The translations under genes were made by a program, and so were the position numbers. The notes under the pieces are model-generated. The model did not search any database. It was not told where the DNA came from and worked only from the letters and a program-made list of their open reading frames with translations. DNA of 64,000 bases, taken from contig CM055279.1 of NCBI GenBank assembly GCA_029237695.1, positions 18,377,686 to 18,441,685 on the forward strand. Reading direction: 5' to 3'. This DNA is from Conchocele bisecta. Its lineage: Eukaryota; Mollusca; Bivalvia; Lucinida; Thyasiridae. How positions within the stretch are numbered: the first letter of the stretch is position 1; each line of letters starts with the position of its first letter. Shown piece by piece: positions 25,120-35,016 of the stretch.

Positions 25120-25433
25120 AGAGTTTTTCCCTTCTCACCTTCCGATATAAATAAAGCTCCTACCCCAATACAATAATCCAATGGCCTATATAGACCCTTT
25201 AAAAAAATTAAGACTCATTGTTACATGCATACTTGCACAATTAAGGAATGTGACCATGCTCTGACAAATACGTATTTGTTTTTATGTTTTTCAGATCACG
25301 GTCTGTTTTATTCTTTACGCATACATGTGTACACTATATTATTTTAACCATGTTAACTATGTGTATGATTGTATGTTATGTAGTATATGCATGTAACAAA
25401 GAGCATTAAAGATTAATAAAAAAATTAAAAATT

Positions 25434-25448
25434 AAAAGCTCAGATATC
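25434..25448 (+). repeat. Right target-site duplication of the LINE
   Basis: Second copy of AAAAGCTCAGATATC, directly after the LINE's A-rich tail. See 19629-19643. Confidence 0.9.
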
Positions 25449-25760
25449 TAGAGTCTTGTGTAGCCTGCTGAAATAATATTTATAGGACATTGTCGTCCTA
25501 TATATCTGAGATGTATTGCACCAAATTTTATTAAAGTTGCTGCCATAGTATTGGCTGCACGATCCAAACGCTCCAGGTGGTGAAACTGTCCGATATCATG
25601 TACAAACTGAAATGGTGGAGATGGCAACTCAATGCTCTCTATAATATACTCTAAGAATAATAGGTTCAGATATACTTTATATAGATATTCAGTCACATAT
25701 ATGATTCTACTACATTTGAAACAAAATGTCATATTCTATATAGTCAGTCCTTAACGTATG
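25449..25760 (-). repeat. XKR 3'-flank block, copy 1 (holds a 94-codon ORF of unknown status)
   Basis: This block lies downstream of XKR gene 1 and is similar to 50917-51226 and 59258-59560. The minus-strand ORF 25732-25448 is open in all three copies (81-94 codons), with conserved YLYKVYL and SPPFQFVH...GQFHHLERL segments. A stop (TAG) sits just upstream of its ATG. By eye, protein identity between copies is not higher than DNA identity, which favours untranslated 3' sequence over a coding exon. Both remain possible. Confidence 0.55.
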
Positions 25761-25806
25761 GCAACATACAAGTAAGTCGCCTTGCGCTACATACATTAAT
25801 GTCTGG

Positions 25807-26408
25807 TTACCTTCTCGAGTGCTTTCTAAGTCTACCAATCGTTGGGTGAAACACAGTGTAATATATGGACAGTAACGCAATGTGCAGAATCGTACAGACG
25901 GGCACCATAATCAAACACAATTGCCTGTGTGTCTGACTATCCACAGTCTGGTATTCAACAAACCCCAAACGCCAAACCACTAATGCCGCCATTATAAAAT
26001 TCTCAACATAAAACAAAACATAAAATACTGTCATGCGCACTCGCGATCTATCATCGCGTAGATTTACGAAACTAAACAAGGAAACGTATGCAAAGAAAAC
26101 CGAGTATAAAATCCGTCCCAATTTTGATGTGGCCGTTCCTATGAAGGACGGTTTCTGACAAGTAATTATAATGACCATCAAAACAAAATGGCTTCCTAAC
26201 AGAACTCCTGGTATCCAAGCATTAAAATACGTCATGAACAAAGCAAAGCATATAAATCGCACAGCTAAAGACGGCAAAAATGATAAAAATAAAACTGCAC
26301 ATCCGAGCGTAGTGACGTCGTGTTTGTCGGGTAAAGCTTCTCGGTGACACCGGTAGTAGGATGTATACGTCCAGGCGATACTGAGCCACGAAAACAGGAG
26401 GCTCACAA
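25807..26408 (-). CDS. XK-related protein gene 1, exon 4 (C-terminal transmembrane region)
   Basis: The last coding exon of gene 1 encodes residues 676-875. It follows the acceptor ATATTTTCAG (AG at 26410-26409) and begins in phase 1, matching the donor of exon 3. It carries several hydrophobic segments typical of the second half of XKR proteins: LLFSWLSIAWTY, GCAVLFLSFLPSLAVRFICF, WIPGVLLGSHFVLMVIII, YSVFFAYVSLFSFVNL, MTVFYVLFYVENFIMAALVV and IMVPVCTILHIALLSIYYTV. The protein ends GRLRKHSRR at TAA 25809-25807. No C-terminal caspase-type motif like that of vertebrate XKR8 is seen. The paralogous exon at 59642-60246 is about 87% identical in protein. Confidence 0.9.
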
Positions 26409-26765
26409 CTGAAAATATGTTATGACACAATGATTATGAAAAGGCAAGTAAATATATGAAATATTATTTCCTGTATTAGTTAAATACGTAGGCACAAACT
26501 AACGAAGCAAAGAGGTGGGTACTGAGTTTTAAGTTATTACCCTGTCTGCCATCGGTATGTGTTGCAGTATTGTTTTTATTATGAGATCCACGATAATCGT
26601 TGAACATGATTACGTAAAAAATCCACTACTACATGTGCATTGCAAATTCAGCTTTATTTCACTGAAATATGTATACTACAATGTGGTCAGCATAAACATA
26701 CGATTCATTTTACATGAAGATATTACTACACGAAATGACGCCGTAACGTGCCTACTGTCTGTTTA

Positions 26766-27320
26766 ACGAAGCCTGCCCAAATTTTACGGCCATATAAACA
26801 GTGCAAAAACAATATTTTTTCGATAATATTAAAATTTGATCAAATATTGATTTTATTACGAAAAATGAGTAACATGGGGAAAAAAGGGGTGGAGAACGTT
26901 GAGGAGGAGTCGAAAAACAACAAAAAAATGTAAATTGATTCTGAAAGTTTGGAAATGATATAAGAACGCAAAAGTTACATTATGAAAATCGGTCCACAAT
27001 TTCTAAAATCACGAAACCTGCCCAAATGTTACGGCCATATAAACAATACAAAAACAATATCGTTTTCGATAATATTAAATTTTATCAAAATTTAAGTATG
27101 GGACTTCTTTTTATTTCGTGAAATTTGATCAAATATTGATTTTATTACGAAAAATTAGTTGTGTATGGGAATTTAACATGGGGAAAAAAAGGTGGAGAAC
27201 CTTGAGGAGGAGTCGAAAAACAACTAAAAAATGTAAATTGATTCTGAAAGCTTGGAAATGATATAACTAAGAACGCAAAAGTTACATTATGAAAATGGGT
27301 CCACAATTTCTAAAATTAAA
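26766..27320. repeat. Tandem duplication inside XKR gene 1 intron 3
   Basis: Two units (starts 26766 and 27011) share ACGAAGCCTGCCCAAATTTT, ATTGATTTTATTACGAAAAA, GTAAATTGATTCTGAAAG and GAAAATCGGTCCACAATTTC. Gene 2's intron holds a single copy (about 60608-60930), so the duplication is specific to gene 1. Confidence 0.75.
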
Positions 27321-27429
27321 AATATTTCCCCTTGTTAAATCCCCATAAACATCTTCACTCTGTGAAATTCAGTCTTAAATTTTGATAAAATTTAATGTAC
27401 ACGAAATGAGGCCGTAATGTGCCTATGTG

Positions 27430-28330
27430 GTAATACTAGTCTACTGTCAGTTCCATGTTTTGCTGCCGACGAACATTTGGCTATTAAACACATAAAAGGT
27501 ACATGCCCACTCAGTAGGCACAAAATGTGCTTTATATCAGAGACATCATCTGAGACATTTTCTGGCAAAATAAACATTCATTCACCATTGCACCACGTAT
27601 TGATTGGCATTATTATACATTTTATATCTGACGTAAATTCGACACTGATAGCAGGGGCGATAACCGTGTTTCCTTAAAATGTTAACGGATATGGTCATTT
27701 ATTCTCTGTATTTATTGTTTGATGTGCAATGATCATACTTTATAATCTGTCGAAAATATAATTTTTTCAGGTGACGCATTTAATTAGTATAAATAATTAA
27801 AAAATATCATGCCTCATTTGCATATGAAAATAGCCTGATACCACCGCGAGTCACTATCAGTAAAATAAATATTACTAAATGATTTTATCTGTATAGCGGG
27901 CATTCGTATTTGTTTAGAACTTGTGGAATAGTGACACAATTATACACTTATTTAATTCCTATAAAGAACATGTTGTGCCTATTGGGTGGGCATGCACCTT
28001 TAAATGTAACAAATATTTAAAAGTAAGTATTTATTGTTTCATCAATAAAAAAGTCACCCTCCCCAAAAAAAATTATTTCATGAAATTCCATCAAATATTG
28101 ATTTTATTGCGAAAAAACGATTTAACATGGGGAATCAGTTTCCAAATGTTTTCATTTTTTGATCCTGAAACCTGGCGAGATAGCTTGAAAATGGTGTAAC
28201 TAAGTAAACAAGAGTTTCAGTGAATAATAATTGAGCAACACACCACGATACGAGTTAGATTTTGAAAATCGGTCCACAAATAAAAACAATATTTTAAAAC
28301 AATCTATTTTTAGCCCCCATGTAATAGTAA
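27430..28330. mobile_element. Family B element (partial) in XKR gene 1 intron 3, with P4 inserted
   Basis: The left end (CTGTCAGTTCCATGTTTTGC, GCCGACGAACATTTGGCTAT) is followed by the inserted TTAA element. The family B arm then resumes (GTCACCCTCCCC, CATCAAATATTGATTTTATT, CCTGGCGAGATAGCTTG). The right end is missing. P4 sits at a different site within family B than P3 does in copy 1. Confidence 0.65.
27497..27999. mobile_element. TTAA-flanked MITE, copy P4
   Basis: The ends are AGGTACATGCCCACTCAG and GGGTGGGCATGCACCT. The right flank is TTAA (28000-28003) and the left is TAAA (27493-27496), one mutation away. Orientation is inverted relative to P1. It lies inside the third intron of XKR gene 1 and is absent from gene 2's intron. 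Confidence 0.8.
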
Positions 28331-28400
28331 ATTTATACATTTGAGTACGGTCTAAGCGACCTGAATTGATAACCCTTTTTACGGAACACCCTGTACTTAC

Positions 28401-28603
28401 CTCTTACAAGCACGAACAGATCCAGACTAAACTTGTACATGAGGTAGAGTTGAACAAGCAGTTGTGGTGCACATTCGGCGAAAGCATTGATGAAGTCCAA
28501 CATGTAGTAATCCCGCTTCTCTTCCAGAGCCCGTTGCCGGTGCCATTCGGCTTTTTCAGTTTTCCGTAAACTCTTTACGTAATGGCGGATGAACGAATAC
28601 GCC
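28401..28603 (-). CDS. XK-related protein gene 1, exon 3
   Basis: A 203-nt exon encoding residues 608-676, with acceptor TTCCACAG (AG at 28605-28604) and donor GTAAGT starting at 28400. It carries a basic cytosolic stretch (SFIRHYVKSLRKTEKAEWHR) and then the most diagnostic family segment: DYYMLDFINAFAECAPQLL from residue 639, with the E(x)APQ core at 651-655, followed by VQLYLMYKF. The same exon of gene 2 has identical length and phases. Intron 3 (28400-26409) holds the tandem duplication, the family B remnant and P4. Confidence 0.9.
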
Positions 28604-28875
28604 CTGTGGAACGTAAAATCCTATGAAAACCATTTTATGCCGTGTTGTATGCCGTTTCATAACAGGAGTGTAATAAGTCACCAAATACGCCCGTCGACAG
28701 CGGACACGCAGAAATGTGAAGCTGTCACCAAGGCAAGAAACCTTAATATGAAATTGAAAATCTATAGCATTATTTCTTCCTAATGTTGTGATAAACAGGT
28801 ATACTAATTTAGCTAGGGATGTGTAAAGTAGCAATTATATATGATTGCATACAAAATGTAGAAAGTTAAAAAGTC

Positions 28876-28877
28876 TA
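28876..28877. other. Empty target site (TA) of the 796-bp element
   Basis: The sequence AAAAAGTCTATATGTTTGTT here is uninterrupted. In the paralogous intron of gene 2 the same sequence is split by an element at 62156-62951 flanked by TA on both sides. Confidence 0.85.
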
Positions 28878-29275
28878 TATGTTTGTTAAAAAATGAGTTC
28901 GATATAAAAACACCAATGTGCGCATTTTACTGGCTGACCGCATCACCATAATTACGTATTCGGGGCACCCGACCCTACCTGCTATTTTATTAACAAAATG
29001 TGCCGACCCTATTATTTTTTCCACATTTCAGAAGAATTTTGTTTTTGTCTATTTTGTTCATTTCGTTAATTTTTATCCCTCTCCTTGTGACTTTTGCCTC
29101 GCACCCATTCTATGTTTCATGCAACTTTGTTGGTAAGTGACATTTTAATACCCGATATATTAAACAAACCATCTTTTTTTTACACTCGCGACCGTCTTAC
29201 GACTCTAGGTGCGGCGAAAACGAAGCGGCGGGACAACATTGCGGTAACTGCAGAGGTTATCCGAATATACAATTG

Positions 29276-30063
29276 TGTCCGGTGATTTCGCTCACCTCTT
29301 TAATTCGCATTGTCAACCTCTCGCTACCTGGTTTCGGTATATTAGAAGTCAATCTTTTCATAAACTATACAACTTCTGACAATAGTTGGCCAGTCTAAGT
29401 ATATTTGGTGAGTACAAGTTTTTTTTGTGTCAGTTTTACGCTCCGTATCCTAATACATGAATATGTTTTATTTCTCAAAAACAGATCATATTTTGCAGAA
29501 GACATCATCTGTCAAAACCATGTTTACTTCTGATTTGTGAATGAAATAGTTGGCCCCGGATCGAGTATATTAAAACATACAAATGACGTCATTGGGGAAA
29601 CTACTACAAAATGTTCAATGTATGGAAGCCCAAACTTGTTAGAATTTCTTTTTTTGTAGTATTTTGAGTACTTGCATTAATCTGGGTATTAATCTACGCT
29701 GGATGTGTTATGCTGTCATTAATTTGTTCCTGACTGTAATTTATCACATGCTGACTTATTGCCCCCCCCCCCACCCCCCCTGAACGTAGAAATGACAGTC
29801 ATGTTGGCGTGTATTGGCCACCATAGACAAATATAATTAACTGACGTCACTAAAATCGCACTGCGCAAGTACACTGGACATCCAGATTTTCGGGGAATAC
29901 CCAACGTGATTTCACAAATGGCGGCCGTTTACATTGATGCACTTTGTTTTATTGCATGATATTTATGGCGAGTTATTATGCATATAAAGTTGTAGGTCTG
30001 AATATGCGATATGTATAGATCAGTTACGTTATTGTTTACTTAGCCGCGCGAAATCACCGGACA
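29276..30063. mobile_element. TIR element in XKR gene 1 intron 2
   Basis: Perfect 16-bp ends TGTCCGGTGATTTCGC and GCGAAATCACCGGACA enclose 788 bp with no coding capacity. It includes a C-run at 29761-29778. No clear target duplication is seen. The corresponding part of gene 2's intron lacks it. Confidence 0.7.
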
Positions 30064-30110
30064 GCAACGTAAGCCTACAATCAACAACATCAACAACAAC
30101 AAAAATTGCC

Positions 30111-30214
30111 AATTGGCACGGGTTTCGTCTAGTGGGACTTGCATCGTGTTACGTATAAACATAATTGGCACGGGTTTCGTCTAGTGGGACTTGCATCGTG
30201 TTACGTATAAACAT
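30111..30214. repeat. Perfect 52-bp tandem duplication
   Basis: AATTGGCACGGGTTTCGTCT... through CGTATAAACAT occurs twice without a mismatch (30111-30162 and 30163-30214), so it is probably young. Confidence 0.85.
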
Positions 30215-30439
30215 AGATGTATGCCAACATTCTCCAGAAAGACGAACATTTGACATTTTCCCTATAGCTGGTTCATCAGTGTTTGCGGACATGATACCAT
30301 TGTATTGCGAGCAGTGCTCACGTGTATAAATCAGGCATTCAATCAGGATTATTCTGATTTCAGGGCTGAATATATAGTTCTCTTATTGTAAATATTCAGT
30401 TCTGATTTTGGGATTTTCCCCATTTGTACAGGCAATATA

Positions 30440-30535
30440 TGGGATTTAGTACTAAACTAATTGACCCGGCCTTAAATGACCTTAACTGTTGAAAGGCCTT
30501 TAAACCCCAACAAACAAACAAACAAACAAACACAT
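30440..30535 (+). mobile_element. SINE 3' tail
   Basis: CCTTAACTGTTGAAAGGCCT followed by TTTAAACCCCAACAAACAAAC resembles the end of tRNA-derived SINEs with an AAAC repeat tail. No pol III promoter boxes remain, so it is a 5'-truncated copy. Confidence 0.5.
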
Positions 30536-31478
30536 GTGCATCAGCGTCTTCGGCATTAAACCATGAATAAAGTTTTGGGTCAAGTCTTATTTATTCTCAA
30601 CACTAGTTCATGTGCACTTAAAGATGGCTTTTTGGGTTTGAATTAAACACTACAATTGATAATTTTGTACATAATATATTATATTCCATACAGGATGTAC
30701 AGTTTCATGTGCATTCTGTGTGTTATTATGATGGAAAATATCCACCAGAATATACAATGAATTATGAGCTTAATTAATATTCATACTACAACTAATGGCA
30801 TGCAAAGTAAAGAAGGTACATGTTGTATTTAACGATGTACAGCTCCAGTTATAAAAGAAAATAACAAAAATAAAATCCCTACCTACCCTACCTACAGATT
30901 TTGAGCCCGTTCCCATAAACAAACATTTGTTTTCTTGATAGGCCCTACGCAGATGTATCAGTGACTCAGTAAAATAGCGACAGTAGTTAAAATATATTTG
31001 GTAATAAGACGCATCTACAAAGACATCATGAGCCTACATGTAACTGTAATATGACATATGTATGATAGTGTTATTGCTAGTTTTTAAACTATTTTCTCTG
31101 CGGAGATTCTCAATTAGATACGAAATTAGTTCTATCTCGACGATCCTCGGAATTACTACGCGTTTCGTAGCCTCACGTGATAAACTTGATATCAATACCA
31201 TGGGCGTCGTCAGCGGAGGTTCGATGGGTTCGTTCGAGCCCACTTTTTTGGAGTCAGCAGGATTTACTTTTTATATAAATGGGGTCCGCTATAGCCATTT
31301 CAGTGCACGAATGGGCAGACATTATAATATTCAATGCCCTACTAATAAATCACAATCAAGCGACGCAAAACGTAATGCAATATGCCAATTTGCAAAAGTA
31401 CACTTCTTAAATTTACCGACTGTAGCCTTTGGCTTCTGGAAATCAAAAGCATTCCGGGGCTGTGAAACAACCGAAATA

Positions 31479-31610
31479 TATAAGGGTTCCAGGGACAACC
31501 TCTGGACCCCTTACATATTTCAGTTACTTCACCCCTCGACCCACCCCGCCAATATGTAAGGGTTCCAGGGGCAACCTCTGGACCCCTTACATATTTCAGT
31601 TACTTCACAC
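31479..31610. repeat. Duplicated palindromic segment in intron 2
   Basis: AAGGGTTCCAGGGACAACC ... CTGGACCCCTTACATATTTC occurs twice, 76 bp apart. Each copy folds on itself (AAGGGTTCCAG / CTGGACCCCTT). Confidence 0.7.
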
Positions 31611-31659
31611 CCCGACCCACCCCCACCCCGCCACTCGCCAGCTCCTTTTTGTCCCATGT

Positions 31660-31835
31660 TAAAGGAAAATTGTTGTTTTGCAATCAAATCAATATTTGAT
31701 GGAATTTCATAAAAATGGGGAGAGTGGCTTCTTTTTTTATTGATGAAAGTGAACTTACATTTTAATATTGTGCAGATATAATTTGTTTAATAGACAATAC
31801 TTCATCGGCAGCAAAACGTGCAACAGACAGTAATG
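31660..31835. mobile_element. Family B element, right end only
   Basis: It contains ATCAATATTTGATGGAATTTC, GTGAACTTACATTTTAATA and TCATCGGCAGCAAAACGTG, then CAACAGACAGTA, matching the right arm of the copy at 17466-18908. Confidence 0.65.
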
Positions 31836-31941
31836 TCTATTGATACTCATTTTATCTGGTAAGGCTAGAAAACGCGTAGGAATTCCGAGGCTCGCCGAGA
31901 TGGAACCCATATATATGATGGCACCCATTTTCTTTATTTAC

Positions 31942-32122
31942 CTGATGACCCTGCCGAATGAAAGGAGTCCAAAAACCAGCCGGGCTGCGATCCACACCCG
32001 ATTATCGTCATGGTAGCTCGATGATTTTCTATCGAGGAAGATCCACGATATATCGACGATACCCATCAGTATGGAAGGGGCGATAATGAAGGCCAATGTC
32101 ACATAGAACAGAGTGTAATCGC
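31942..32122 (-). CDS. XK-related protein gene 1, exon 2
   Basis: A 181-nt exon encoding residues 548-608. The acceptor is TTATTTCAG (AG at 32124-32123) and the donor GTAAAT starts at 31941. Phases join exons 1 and 3 without a stop. The translation starts DYTLFYVTLAFIIAPSIL and continues through MGIVDISWIFLDRK to a hydrophobic segment, IAARLVFGLLSFGRVI. This fits the second and third membrane helices of XKR proteins. It is too short to stand out as an ORF and was found by following the exon 1 donor and the family pattern. A CCAG microsatellite abuts the acceptor on its intron side. Confidence 0.88.
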
Positions 32123-32133
32123 CTGAAATAATA

Positions 32134-32254
32134 ATTGGCTGGCTGGCTGGCTGGCTGGCGGCTGGCTGGCTGGCTGGCTGGCTGGCTGGTTGATTAATTG
32201 GTTGACTAATTGGTGGGTTGATTAATTGATTGACTGATTGCGTGATTGATTGCG

Positions 32255-32287
<33 letters not shown>

Positions 32288-32288
32288 T
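32134..32288. repeat. (GGCT)n and (GATT)n microsatellites
   Basis: GGCT repeats at about 32137-32190 are followed by TTGATTAATTGG and GATT repeats to 32286. On the gene's strand the CCAG run ends about 14 bases before the exon 2 acceptor. Confidence 0.9.
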
Positions 32289-32612
32289 TAGTCATCACGT
32301 ATGGTCATCTACGCCACAGAAACTTTTTATATATGAAGTGTTTGTGCTAGCAACTATTTTAGATTTACAGTCGAGCGTCCCACGCTCTGTATAGGTTATA
32401 TCACAAATGGACAATTGTCTCTATATTTAACTTCCCTAAAACAGCCACCTCTCTACAGAAGCCAGTCGTGTGTCTCCCCATATGTGGATGTTGTAGAGAT
32501 GTTGCACTGTAGTAAGGTATCTGCTATCATTTAATGCATGAATGCAGGCAATTATAACTATGAAATGTTCAGCCAGCCCAGCAACTCATATAATCAGCAC
32601 ATGAGCTGATAA

Positions 32613-33032
32613 CTATGGAGCCCCGCAGGGGACGTGGATTTTTTTTTATTAATTCGTTCCCACAAAATAACAATTATTTCCCTAAATTTAACCATTCGTC
32701 CCCTCGAATTAACAATTCGTTCCCACGATATAACAATTCGTTCCCTCGAATTAACAATTCGTTCGCACGAAATGATAATTCGTTCCTCAAGTTAACAATT
32801 CGTTACCTCGTGAGAACGATATTGTTATTTCGTGGGAACGAATTGTTAATTAGTGGGAACGAATTCTTAATTCGTGGGAATGAATTGTTAAATTGAGGGA
32901 ACGAATTATTTCGTTGGAACGAATTGTTTGCTATATTGAGGGAACGAATTGTTATTTCGTGGGAACGAATTGTTATTTCGTGGGAACAAATTAATAAAAA
33001 AAAAATTCTACGTCCCCTGCGAGCCTCCGTAG
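32613..33032. mobile_element. Foldback MITE, family E, copy 1
   Basis: The ends are GGAGCCCCGCAGGGGACGT and ACGTCCCCTGCGAGCCTCC, with TA on each side. The body is made of roughly 20-bp units: AATTCGTTCCCACGAAATAA in the left half and the inverse GGGAACGAATTGTTATTTCG in the right half, so the whole element folds. It lies in intron 1 of XKR gene 1. A second copy is at 41432. Confidence 0.82.
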
Positions 33033-33374
33033 ATACCACTAATGTATTGTGTGTGATTTTTTTCAATTGCAGATGGGGCGGTGGCATATTAGGGCAGTAG
33101 AAAGGATAACAGACAACGACAATTTTCGGTTTCGGCATTCAAAGGATTAACCCTTTCAACCCTGGATATCCTACATTGCCTTTTTCATACTAATATTTGG
33201 GCTATTTCATTAATCACAAGAAGTGTATATTTTAGAGGTGAATAACAAGTGACAAATGATGCAGAACCTGATGAGACCGCGCGTTAGGATTTCCGGCCTG
33301 TAGGATTAAGAGAGTTAAATACAAGGTATGTACGGATAATGCTAACGAAATACAGATTACTAATTTGTGCTTAC

Positions 33375-35016
33375 CATTATAATGGTACATCACTGCTAGC
33401 CGTAAATCCGTGCCTATGTCTACCAAGAACAATACCGCCGAAAGAGCTGCGAACGCAACTGCAGCATACGCCTTGAAGGCTTTACACTTGCTCGCCTTTG
33501 CCATCAGATCGGGGCTACTCCGTGTCCAAGACGCTCGAAGGTTCGCTTGATCCATACATGAATTCAGTAACTCCCTGAGCTCAGGACGCTGTACGTCAGC
33601 TGTCATGTCATTGACATCAGTGTCTCCTAAACTGCTGGACCACTGACATAATTCATCGTTGTCTGTTACACTTGTATCATATAGATAATACTCATGAGGC
33701 ACATGTCCAGCGTGTTCTAGTTGGAGTTCGTTCTGATGGTTTTCGTCATTCAAATGAGATGAAGAATCGTTACAAGAATCGGATTTCAATGGTCCGTATG
33801 ATGGTTCAATTGCCGAGCCGGGTGTAACAAGGCAGCCACTACATGTATCTACCTCGGGTTGGACGAGTCTAACCCGTGATCCATTGCTTATTGTAGAGTC
33901 AATAACATTCGGCATACCGACACCATCTCCTTGTCCGTCTTGCCTGTGCACAGATGTATCAACATCATCAAAGCCTTGTGAATCATCAGTTATTAATTCT
34001 ACGAAAAACGTTGAATTACTTCGGTGTGCATGTATACTGTCTGTGTCTTGCACATAGTCCGGTGAATTCCTTCCAGTCATTTTCACGTGTTGGAATACAG
34101 CAACGTCGCATTCAACGGATTCATCGGAATCGGTAGTTTGTGGATGATGATCAAGCGCATCAGGATCGGCGCAGTACGCGTCTACTTGTTGTGAAATACG
34201 ACTGAACATAGCACCATCAACATCATCAAATGGTTCGCTCTCATCACAATTGTCGACTCCTGTGTGTAAAGTGTCCTGATTCGGAACTCGTTTCGGGATG
34301 CGGTTCGTATGTTCATGTTCCACTGGTGAGATGCATATCAGCGATATTATGTCCTGCGCATCTACACATTTCTGAGCAGCAAACGAGTCTGGACCGGTAG
34401 CAGGGTATGTATATGGGATGCGTGTGAACATTGGCGCTGTTGGTGGTAATGATGATGGAGGTGACAGAACAGTTCCCTCGGAATATTGGATGCGACTGGC
34501 AATTGCAGGTGGTTGGGGTGGTGGGAGTGGAGGTGGCATAACGTTTCTCATAGGTGATTTGAATCGGGTTAACTTTGTAGCTGGCGGAGGTGGCGGTGGT
34601 GGTGGTGATGGGGGTTGTAGGGAGTTCTTTTTGTTGTACTGAATACAGGGGTGCGCAGCAGATTTTATCGAGTTTGATGGCGTTATTTGAGAACTGTTCA
34701 CTAAAGAGCTGACACTAGTATGTGTCTTTGATCCTGGAGGTGATGTTGATGGCGATGACGATGAAGAAGAGCTTTCTGTTGAAGACATATTGACACAGGT
34801 GAACCACGCTGCTCCTCCAGACTGTATTACTGGTGGAGAACGTGGTAGGTGTGTGAGTTCGGAACTGATAGGATGCGGTGGTGGTGTTGATGGTGGTGGC
34901 GGCGGCAGTGGTGGTGATGATGCTAGAAGTGGCGATGACGGATGACCCTGTAGCGGATGGGACAGTTGTGGCAGGTGCGGTGTTGGTGTTAGAGGAGGTG
35001 GCGGTGACGCATCCAT
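33375..35016 (-). CDS. XK-related protein gene 1, exon 1 (long N-terminal region and first membrane helix)
   Basis: The ATG at 35016 has a strong context (CAACCATGG). The exon encodes residues 1-547 plus one base and ends at the donor GTAAGC (from 33374). The product would be an XKR/CED-8 family membrane protein, a family that includes caspase-activated phospholipid scramblases. Residues 1-210 are proline/serine-rich (poly-Pro near 36-42, 138-145 and 161-170; a Ser run near 82-88). Residues 211-505 are acidic and apparently disordered. The family part starts near 510 (KCKAFKAYAAVAFAALSAVL, then DIGTDLRLAV). Vertebrate XKR proteins have far shorter N termini. Two DDVD motifs occur at 264-267 (before Gly) and 350-353. 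The whole protein is 875 residues. Confidence 0.87.

Larger units (their letters stand above)
19644..25433 (+). mobile_element. Tx1/L1-like LINE with 5' monomer array, 5.8 kb insertion
   Basis: The element runs from a tandem monomer array (19644 to about 20820), through about 470 bp of leader, to a decayed ORF2 (21292-25119) and an A-rich 3' end (ATTAATAAAAAAATTAAAAATT). It is bracketed by the 15-bp duplication AAAAGCTCAGATATC. The empty counterpart near 50900 shows that array and ORF2 were inserted as one unit or grew inside it. No ORF1 is present between array and ORF2. Several stops and shifts make it inactive. Confidence 0.85.

Noticed and set aside
26557..27000. Possible extra exons in XKR gene 1 intron 3
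   Set aside because: The splice phases of exons 3 and 4 already join directly, and the protein is continuous with the family pattern.
31062..31559. 165-codon plus-strand ORF
   Set aside because: It runs through intron 2 of the minus-strand XKR gene and ends in a duplicated palindromic segment. No family motif is present, and the ORF is not open in the paralogous intron as far as it can be compared.
32615..33138. ORFs rich in NNSFPR repeats
   Set aside because: They are translations of the 20-bp units of the family E foldback element.
34418..34642. Glycine-rich plus-strand ORF
   Set aside because: It is the antisense shadow of the proline codons in XKR exon 1.
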